Assembly: GCA_964631265.1 (NCBI GenBank)
Contig: CAZVWW010000124.1
Location: forward strand, 1 to 6,586
Source: CAZVWW01 sp964631265
GTDB taxonomy: Bacteria > Thermotogota > Thermotogae > MWEM01
DNA: 6,586 nucleotides
Direction: 5' to 3'
The position numbers and the translations under genes were made by a program. This document shows positions 1 to 3,717 of the stretch, piece after piece (within the stretch, counting starts at the first letter, position 1; every line of letters begins with the position of its first letter). The notes beneath the pieces are model-generated. The model was not told where the DNA came from. It made no database searches and saw only the letters and a program-made list of their open reading frames with translations.

Positions 1-1303
1 GGGAAAGCAGGAGTTCTTCTTTTCTCGTCCCCGAGAGATCGATATCAATCGCCGGGAAGACCCGTTTGTTGGCCAACTGTCTTGAAAGGACCAGCTCCAT
101 GTTGCCGGTTCCCTTGAATTCCTCGAATATGACCTCATCCATCTTACTGCCCGTATCGACAAGTGCCGTTGCAACGATCGTAATGCTGCCTCCCTCTTCG
201 ATGTTACGCGCAGCCCCGAAGAAGTATTTTGGACCGTAAAGCGCCTTTGGATCAACACCACCGGAAAGCAGCTTCCCGCTTGGCGGAACATAATTGTTAT
301 AGGCCCTGGCCAGCCGGGTTATACTGTCAAGCAGAATCACGACATCGTGTTTGTACTCGGCCATTCGTTTGGCCATTGAAAGGGTCAGCTGAGCCACCTT
401 GATCTGTTTGTCCGGGGGGGTGTCAAACGGCGCGGCAATCACCTGGCCATCGACGGATCGGGTGATGTCTGTTACCTCCTCGGGTCTCTCGTCAATGAGA
501 AGCACAAGCCGCTTGGTGTTGGGATGGTTTTTGGCAATGCCGTTTGCGATGTCCTTGAGCAGCGTGGTTTTTCCCGTCTTGGGCGGCGAGACGATGAGGC
601 CTCTCTGTCCCCTTCCGATAGGGGCAAAGATATCGATGATCCGGGTGCTGAGATTGTTGGGATCGTGTTCGGTCTTATATTGCTCTTCGGGATAGATAGG
701 AGTGAGATTTGAGAAGGCGATCCGTTCAAATATTTGTTCAGGAGGCGCATGGTTAATCGCCTCTATACGAAGCAGGGCGAAGTACTTTTCCCCCTCCTTG
801 GGCGCTCGGACCTGACCGGAGACGACATCGCCCGTGTTCAGGCTGAATTTCCTGATCTGGGACTGTGAGACATAGATATCATCACTGCTGCCGGGTTGGA
901 GGTTTCCGGTTCTCAGAAAACCGTACCCTTCGTTTGGAATGATATCAAGCACCCCTTCGTTGAAGAAATAACCAAAATTCTTCGCCTGGGCCTGCATGAT
1001 GGAAAAGACCAGTTCGTTTTTTCGCATCCTGGTGTAACCCGATACCTTGAATTTCCTTGCTATCTTGTAGAGGTCCTTGATGTTCATCTGGCTTAATTTG
1101 CGTATATCAACTTCCATCTGCTGTATATTATCTTTTCTGTCGCCGTTGCCGTTATTGTCCCCGTTGTCAACGGCGGCTGATTCTTCTTTTTTCTCACTGG
1201 TTTTTTCGTTCTTTGGTGCTTTTCGGGTGGTTTTCTTCTTTTCTTCGATTTCGGAAGCATTATCTGTGTTATCGGATTTTTCCTCTTTCTTTTTTCTAGG
1301 CAA
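1..1303 (-). CDS. rho: Transcription termination factor Rho (C-terminus beyond window)
   Basis: Hexameric RNA-dependent ATPase/translocase that ends transcription of untranslated RNA. From the TTG at 1303 the frame stays open to the window edge (434 codons). Residues 1-62 are a Lys/Glu/Asn-rich low-complexity extension. The Rho N-terminal helical domain starts near M73 (MNIKDLYKIARKFKV). A cold-shock-like RNA-binding domain follows, with GYGFLRT and DDIYVSQSQIRKF. The ATPase core has Walker A SPPKTGKTT (K245), DERPEEV, the Walker B region VVILLDSITRLARAYNN, Q-loop PPSGKLLSGGVD and R-loop FKGTGNMEL. The last visible residues are SGTRKEELLLS; by comparison with E. coli Rho about 60 residues are missing. 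The TTG start is favoured because an in-frame TGA lies two codons upstream, AAAGGA is at 1314-1319, and the first in-frame ATG (M63) lacks a Shine-Dalgarno. Identity is certain; the start is probable. Confidence 0.97.
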   Translation of the reverse strand, partial: MPRKKKEEKSDNTDNASEIEEKKKTTRKAPKNEKTSEKKEESAAVDNGDNNGNGDRKDNIQQMEVDIRKLSQMNIKDLYKIARKFKVSGYTRMRKNELVFSIMQAQAKNFGYFFNEGVLDIIPNEGYGFLRTGNLQPGSSDDIYVSQSQIRKFSLNTGDVVSGQVRAPKEGEKYFALLRIEAINHAPPEQIFERIAFSNLTPIYPEEQYKTEHDPNNLSTRIIDIFAPIGRGQRGLIVSPPKTGKTTLLKDIANGIAKNHPNTKRLVLLIDERPEEVTDITRSVDGQVIAAPFDTPPDKQIKVAQLTLSMAKRMAEYKHDVVILLDSITRLARAYNNYVPPSGKLLSGGVDPKALYGPKYFFGAARNIEEGGSITIVATALVDTGSKMDEVIFEEFKGTGNMELVLSRQLANKRVFPAIDIDLSGTRKEELLLS

Positions 1304-1556
1304 GTTGTCTCATTCCTTTCATAAAAGATAATTATTTTGTGTTCATCAATATTTGAATAATCTGCGCTAACCGTCGAGGGGTTCCATCGTAGAAAGTGAA
1401 TCAATAAAAAAAGATTTTTCTATACTAAAACAACGATCATCAGTCCTGCTCTGATTAAATTGAATACCTGTTGATAGATTTATTTAGAGGTGCAATGTAA
1501 TAATGTAAAGAGACGAAAAAACATGCTATTTAATCCTGAAAGGATATACACAACCA
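1304..1556. other. AT-rich intergenic gap between mnhE-like gene and rho
   Basis: This is the leader side of rho and the downstream side of the membrane-protein gene. I see no conserved reading frame, no tRNA and no convincing -35/-10 pair for rho. It holds two weak hairpins. One is a 5-bp stem ATCAG/CTGAT at 1439-1455 with a 7-nt loop. The other is AGGAT/ATCCT near 1535, which is followed on the minus strand by a T-run only after about a dozen bases. Neither is a convincing intrinsic terminator. The rho promoter probably lies here but cannot be placed. Confidence 0.5.
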
Positions 1557-1964
1557 TTATACCATATGCGCTTTTTTTTCACTGGAAGCGACTTTATGGA
1601 TGATAACGGAGTTACTGATCCGACCCAGATATATGGTATCCGGGACGATTGTGACCCCGCAGGCAAAGAAAAAGAGGCCGGTCTGTGTATCAAAATGAAT
1701 TTCCTGTTCATAAATGCCTCTATAAACCTTCCCGGTCAGCGAATAAAAGACCATCAGGAACGAGTAAACAGCGGACTTGAAAACACTCATAATGAAAAAG
1801 CCGAAAAAGGCCCGTTTAAAAGGTTTCTTCTGAACATCATTAACAACAGACGATTTAATTGTCCCCATAACAAACAGCAACAGAAGTAAAAAGAAGAAAG
1901 AGACGATTCCGAATTTATACGTTAATAAAAGCCAGATTAGAGCGGAAAAAACATAAACCCACAT
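1557..1964 (-). CDS. Small membrane protein, probable MnhE/MrpE-like Na+/H+ antiporter subunit
   Basis: The predicted inner-membrane protein has 135 residues. It has hydrophobic helices at about residues 1-35 (VFSALIWLLLTYKFGIVSFF), a second hydrophobic stretch around FFGFFIMSVFKSAVYSFLMV, and a short cytosolic-type tail. The pattern IWLLLT near the N-terminus followed late by GLFFFACGVTIVPDTIYL and IIHKV resembles MnhE/MrpE. In that family the C-terminal half has a 'LLANLITLTPGTL...VHAL' signature. The length is slightly below the usual ~160. The start at 1964 is chosen over the in-frame ATG at 1979 because GGAGG (1969-1973) lies four bases upstream; from 1979 it would be inside the gene. 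The gene follows the second tRNA-Asp by only 45 bp on the same strand and may be read through from the tRNA promoter. MnhE normally works in a multi-gene complex, and no other subunit is visible. The family call is by eye and could be wrong; membrane localisation is safer. Confidence 0.6.
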   Translation of the reverse strand: MWVYVFSALIWLLLTYKFGIVSFFFLLLLLFVMGTIKSSVVNDVQKKPFKRAFFGFFIMSVFKSAVYSFLMVFYSLTGKVYRGIYEQEIHFDTQTGLFFFACGVTIVPDTIYLGRISNSVIIHKVASSEKKAHMV

Positions 1965-2009
1965 TGTTCCTCCAATCATTCAGAAGAAAGAGAAGCCTAA
2001 AAAAGAAAA

Positions 2010-2087
2010 TGGCGGGGACGACGAGACTCGAACTCGCGGCCACCGGTGTGACAGACCGGCATGCTAAACCAACTGCACCACATCCCC
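2010..2087 (-). tRNA. tRNA-Asp(GTC), copy 2 of the tandem pair
   Basis: 78-nt cloverleaf with encoded CCA. The acceptor stem is GGGGATG/CGTCCCC with one G-T wobble, the D stem GTGC/GCAT, and the anticodon stem CCGGT/ACCGG around loop CTGTCAC (anticodon GTC). The variable loop is 5 nt, the T stem GCGAG/CTCGT with loop TTCGAGT, and the discriminator G is as expected for tRNA-Asp. It is identical to the copy at 2115-2192 and is last in the transcribed order Arg-Asp-Asp. Confidence 0.97.
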
Positions 2088-2114
2088 ACTCAAAGAACAA
2101 CAAGTAGTATAAAA

Positions 2115-2192
2115 TGGCGGGGACGACGAGACTCGAACTCGCGGCCACCGGTGTGACAGACCGGCATGCTAAACCAACTGCACCACATCCCC
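2115..2192 (-). tRNA. tRNA-Asp(GTC), copy 1 of the tandem pair
   Basis: This gene is base-for-base identical to the tRNA at 2010-2087, with the same GTC anticodon, encoded CCA and G discriminator. It lies 36 bp downstream of tRNA-Arg and 27 bp upstream of the second copy. A single transcript processed by RNase P and 3' trimming is likely. Confidence 0.97.
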
Positions 2193-2228
2193 ACTCAAAA
2201 ACACTATATCAATTAAAATGACCTTTGC

Positions 2229-2303
2229 TGGTACCCTCTATAGGAATCGAACCTATATCGGCGGATTAGGAATCCGCTGTTTTATCCATTAAACTAAGAG
2301 GGC
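2229..2303 (-). tRNA. tRNA-Arg(CCT)
   Basis: 75-nt cloverleaf with encoded ACCA. The acceptor stem is GCCCTCT/AGAGGGT (G-T at 1-72), the D stem GTTT/AAAC, and the anticodon stem GCGGA/TCCGC around loop TTCCTAA. The anticodon is CCT, reading AGG. The variable loop is 4 nt and the T stem ATAGG/CCTAT with loop TTCGATT. It is the first gene of the tRNA transcription unit, about 13 nt downstream of the predicted start of transcription. Confidence 0.96.
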
Positions 2304-2322
2304 TCCACCCTTAACGGAGTGA

Positions 2323-2351
2323 AATATATCATATTTCTCTGTCCTTGTCAA
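2323..2351 (-). promoter_or_regulatory. Promoter of the tRNA Arg-Asp-Asp cluster
   Basis: On the minus strand, a perfect -35 TTGACA (2346-2351) is followed by a 17-bp spacer and -10 TATATT (2323-2328). A TG one base upstream of the -10 gives an extended -10 (TGATATATT). The predicted start of transcription is near 2316, leaving a ~13-nt leader before tRNA-Arg. It is the strongest sigma-70-type promoter visible in the window. Confidence 0.88.
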
Positions 2352-2385
2352 GCACCAATGCTAAAATGATTATTACAGTCACGTT

Positions 2386-3624
2386 TTAATGCTTCTCATG
2401 TTTCATACCGACAAATGAGAAGAAAGAGACCCTGGCCTCGTCTTTGAAATAGAATCCGATCTCCCCCTTTTTGGTGGTCTCGCCCGAATCGACAAAAGAG
2501 ACTTTGTCGAGCTTTGAAAGGCTTTCTTTTATCGACTCACAGTGAAAGATATGATCAATTTCCCTAAAGTCATCGGCAATAAGGCGTTTGTCTTTGACGC
2601 AGAAGAAGGTCTCAAACCATTTCCCGCCCGGTTTAAGGAAACTGAGAAGCCTCTCAACCGGAAATTCTTTGTGATAGATCCCATAGGACTGTAGTCCGAA
2701 GCAGCAGGCGATGTAATCACAGGATTCAAATCTCAGCGGTAATTTATCGTACTTACCCGATAGAAAGACCGCTCTGGGCCTTTTTTGATTCATCGAAAGG
2801 ATCTTCTTGAAATTCTTAACCAGCATGAAATGGGGATCGATCCCGATGTATGTGAAATCAGCTGTTTTCTCCATCAGAATATCGATGAGTTTGTTGCCCA
2901 TAATACCGCTTTGCGTGTTCGGGTCGAGGATCGTCTTTCCGCTGATCGTCTCTTTTGACAGTTTGTTCTGCATCCACCCGGCCGAAGCGGTGACGGCACT
3001 GATATACTCTGGGGGGAGCATCTCTTCGTGATCAAGGAGCTCCGGTTTCTCCTCAAAGAGGTTTTCATAGGAAACGCCCTCAAAGACCAGAATTCCTTCT
3101 TTTATCTCGGCGGAATAACCGCATTCACATTTGATCCGCCCTTTCATTATGTAATTACTTGAGATCTCCCCGTTCTTCACCTCAAGCTTTTTGCCACAAT
3201 CAGGGCAGACCAGATGATTGATGAATTCAATCGGCAGTCCGATATCATCCTCCTGACCATCCGTATATTCCTCAAAGGCTTCTATCTCCCGGTATCTCTT
3301 GGATAATTGTTTTCTAGCCCTTTCCAGTTCTTCCATTCTGGCATCAACATCTTCGATCTTATTGTTGAAAAGTTCGAGGAGCTCTTCTTTCATGGCGAGC
3401 ATCTTCCTGGTTGAAACCCGGTAAAAAGACAGGTATTTGGCAATCTCCTCCAGAGAAAAATCCATCTTTTTCAGTTCGATGATGGTTTTCATATCCTCTT
3501 CACAACTTTTGTTGTAATCGTAGAATGTCCTGAATTTGATCGGTGTCAGCAGGTTTCTGTCTGTGTAAAATCTGACCGTCTCCTTTTTGATCCCGAATCG
3601 TTTTGCAAACTCTCCTATCTTAAT
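2386..3624 (-). CDS. MerR-type regulator fused to zinc ribbon and SAM-methyltransferase-like domain
   Basis: 412 residues when read from ATT at 3624. Residues 1-70 are a MerR winged helix: KIGEFAKRFGIKKETVRFYT, then LLTP, YDYN and the second HTH segment MKTIIELKKMDFSLEEIAKYL. Residues ~76-120 form a charged coiled coil, as in MerR dimers. Residues ~138-183 are a zinc ribbon with C140, C143, C166 and C168 (CPDC, CEC), similar to Trm112-like or RlmA N-terminal ribbons. Residues ~228-345 look like a class I methyltransferase: ILDPNTQSG in place of motif I, YIGIDPHF, KLPLRFESCDY and LLSFLKPGGKW. Motif I is degenerate, so the domain may bind SAM weakly or not catalyse. The first in-frame ATG (3492) would delete the first 44 residues, including the recognition helix, so it is not the true start. 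No ATG, GTG or TTG lies between the upstream in-frame TGA and 3492. The gene is divergent from the CHAT protease and probably regulates its own region. The substrate and signal are unknown. Confidence 0.85.
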   Translation of the reverse strand: MKIGEFAKRFGIKKETVRFYTDRNLLTPIKFRTFYDYNKSCEEDMKTIIELKKMDFSLEEIAKYLSFYRVSTRKMLAMKEELLELFNNKIEDVDARMEELERARKQLSKRYREIEAFEEYTDGQEDDIGLPIEFINHLVCPDCGKKLEVKNGEISSNYIMKGRIKCECGYSAEIKEGILVFEGVSYENLFEEKPELLDHEEMLPPEYISAVTASAGWMQNKLSKETISGKTILDPNTQSGIMGNKLIDILMEKTADFTYIGIDPHFMLVKNFKKILSMNQKRPRAVFLSGKYDKLPLRFESCDYIACCFGLQSYGIYHKEFPVERLLSFLKPGGKWFETFFCVKDKRLIADDFREIDHIFHCESIKESLSKLDKVSFVDSGETTKKGEIGFYFKDEARVSFFSFVGMKHEKH

Positions 3625-3636
3625 GATTTCACCTCC
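3622..3636 (-). promoter_or_regulatory. Shine-Dalgarno and ATT start of the MerR-methyltransferase gene
   Basis: On the minus strand a perfect GGAGGT (3631-3636) is followed by six bases (GAAATC) and then ATT AAG ATA GGA GAG. This reads as MKIGE, the normal beginning of a MerR domain. ATC directly before it (3627) is a less well-spaced alternative. The GTG overlapping the Shine-Dalgarno is in another frame and stops after five codons. Confidence 0.7.
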
Positions 3637-3657
3637 GTTGTTACTTCTTATGACCAG

Positions 3658-3663
3658 ATTATA
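3658..3663 (-). promoter_or_regulatory. -10 box for the MerR-methyltransferase gene
   Basis: Perfect TATAAT on the minus strand, with predicted transcription start near 3651 and a ~27-nt leader containing the GGAGGT. At 17-20 bp spacing there is no TTGACA-like -35 (CGGAAT or GCCGGA instead), which suggests dependence on an activator or a long-spacer MerR-type promoter. Confidence 0.6.
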
Positions 3664-3676
3664 TCATCAATCTAAG

Positions 3677-3685
3677 GGAAATTCC
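3677..3685. promoter_or_regulatory. Small palindrome between divergent -10 boxes (possible operator)
   Basis: GGAA-A-TTCC, two 4-bp half-sites around one base. Its centre (3681) is 18 bp from the minus-strand -10 and 17 bp from the plus-strand -10, so it overlies the -35 region of both divergent promoters. A palindrome this short can occur by chance. The near-symmetric placement is what makes it worth listing. Confidence 0.35.
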
Positions 3686-3697
3686 GGCTTTTAATGT

Positions 3698-3703
3698 TAT
3701 AAT
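3698..3703 (+). promoter_or_regulatory. -10 box for the TPR-CHAT gene
   Basis: Perfect TATAAT, with predicted transcription start near 3710. The -35 position at 17-bp spacing is AGGGAA, unlike the consensus. The leader to GTG at 3718 would be only ~8 nt, which leaves little room for a Shine-Dalgarno and weakens either this promoter or that start codon. Confidence 0.55.
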
Positions 3704-3717
3704 TTAAACGCAGGTTT

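Larger units (their letters stand above)
2006..2199 (-). repeat. Tandem 89-bp direct repeat carrying the two tRNA-Asp genes
   Basis: Positions 2006-2094 and 2111-2199 are identical over 89 bp (period 105 bp). They cover the whole tRNA plus four flanking bases downstream and seven upstream in the transcribed direction (CTCAAA-type spacer). The other 16 bases of each unit differ. This indicates recent duplication or ongoing gene conversion. Confidence 0.95.

Noticed and set aside
1093..1404. 103-codon minus-strand frame overlapping the rho start
   Set aside because: It overlaps the rho N-terminal coding region in another frame, has a composition driven by the Lys-rich codons, and shows no domain.
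1439..1455. Hairpin ATCAG/CTGAT as terminator before rho
   Set aside because: It has a five-base stem and no adjacent T-run on either strand.
1566..1889. 107-codon plus-strand frame
   Set aside because: It is antisense to the membrane-protein gene, has no ribosome binding site, and its sequence resembles no protein family I know.
2006..2199. CRISPR-like direct repeats
   Set aside because: There are only two copies, and the repeated unit is a tRNA gene.
2010..2303. tRNA genes as a prophage or island attachment site
   Set aside because: There is no integrase gene nearby and no partial tRNA-end duplication other than the whole tRNA-Asp copy.
3638..3665. Alternative plus-strand promoter TTGTTA, 16 bp, TATATC for the CHAT gene
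   Set aside because: It is a weaker match than TATAAT at 3698 and overlaps the leader of the divergent gene. It cannot be excluded and would give a longer leader.
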